From assembly GCA_017577565.1 (NCBI GenBank), contig PKRH01000050.1:1-23428 (forward strand): a stretch of 23,428 bases of DNA, given 5' to 3'. A program made the translations under genes and the position numbers. The DNA is from Thermoanaerobacterales bacterium. GTDB lineage: Bacteria > Actinomycetota > Acidimicrobiia > Acidimicrobiales > JACDCH01. The notes below the pieces were generated by a model. The model was not told the origin of the DNA. It saw nothing but the letters and a program-made list of their open reading frames with translations, and made no database searches. This document shows, piece after piece, positions 23,407 to 23,428 of this stretch (position 1 is its first letter; the number at the start of each line of letters is the position of its first letter).

Positions 23407-23428
23407 CTTGACGACCGGCGGGCGGGGC

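Overview
This is a very GC-rich window with third codon positions that are almost always G or C. Genes are densely packed with many 4-base start/stop overlaps. It carries an ECF sigma factor with a membrane partner, a PspA homologue, a MurJ flippase and a carbohydrate ABC importer. All of this fits a high-GC actinomycete-type bacterium. The protein flavour suggests Acidimicrobiia or a relative, but no rRNA or phylogenetic marker is present to prove it. I see no tRNA, rRNA, CRISPR array, insertion sequence or phage gene, so most of the window is ordinary chromosome.

Layout. (1) 1-564 is the 3' end of a membrane protein running in from the left edge. (2) 6191-549, minus strand, is a tight five-gene run: a two-helix membrane/coiled-coil protein, MurJ with a disordered N-terminal extension of about 300 residues, PspA/IM30, a TrmH/SpoU RNA methyltransferase and a short-chain dehydrogenase. 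Three of its four junctions are 4-base overlaps of the NTGA type. (3) 11165-6272, minus, is a carbohydrate-type ABC importer in the order ATPase, permease, enlarged permease, solute-binding lipoprotein. It is preceded by an operator-like palindrome and closed by a 14-bp perfect hairpin. (4) 11331-12853, plus, is a SigE-type ECF sigma factor overlapping a membrane protein with a C-terminal Gmad2-like domain. (5) 12909-15525, plus, is proA, a DUF488 protein and a DoxX-like membrane protein. (6) 15981-15522, minus, is a 58-residue excisionase/MerR-like HTH protein and a DUF2277 protein; a probable cupin remnant lies on the opposite strand at 16021-16161. (7) 19164-16186, minus, is a 992-residue LuxR-HTH/ATPase regulator, divergent from a 2-oxoglutarate/Fe(II) oxygenase at 19200-20225. 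(8) 20260-20353 is an array of eight 11-bp direct repeats in front of a 43-residue basic protein. (9) 20612-22171 is a GH5 endoglycoceramidase-like lipoprotein, convergent with a clan-A (GH1-like) glycosidase at 23406-22213.

How it works together. Region 2 reads as a cell-envelope module (lipid II flipping plus membrane-stress protection) with RNA-modification and redox genes translationally coupled behind it. Regions 3 and 9 suggest uptake and cleavage of glycosides or glycolipids, but the importer and the hydrolases are about 9 kb apart and no shared regulation is visible. The least expected non-coding signal is the 11-bp array: seven conserved bases plus four variable ones, repeated eight times without a slip. 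That layout is typical of tandem binding sites for OmpR/PhoB-type regulators. A second recurring signal is a TANNNT box 6-9 nt before several starts that lack a clear Shine-Dalgarno, suggesting frequent leaderless transcripts.
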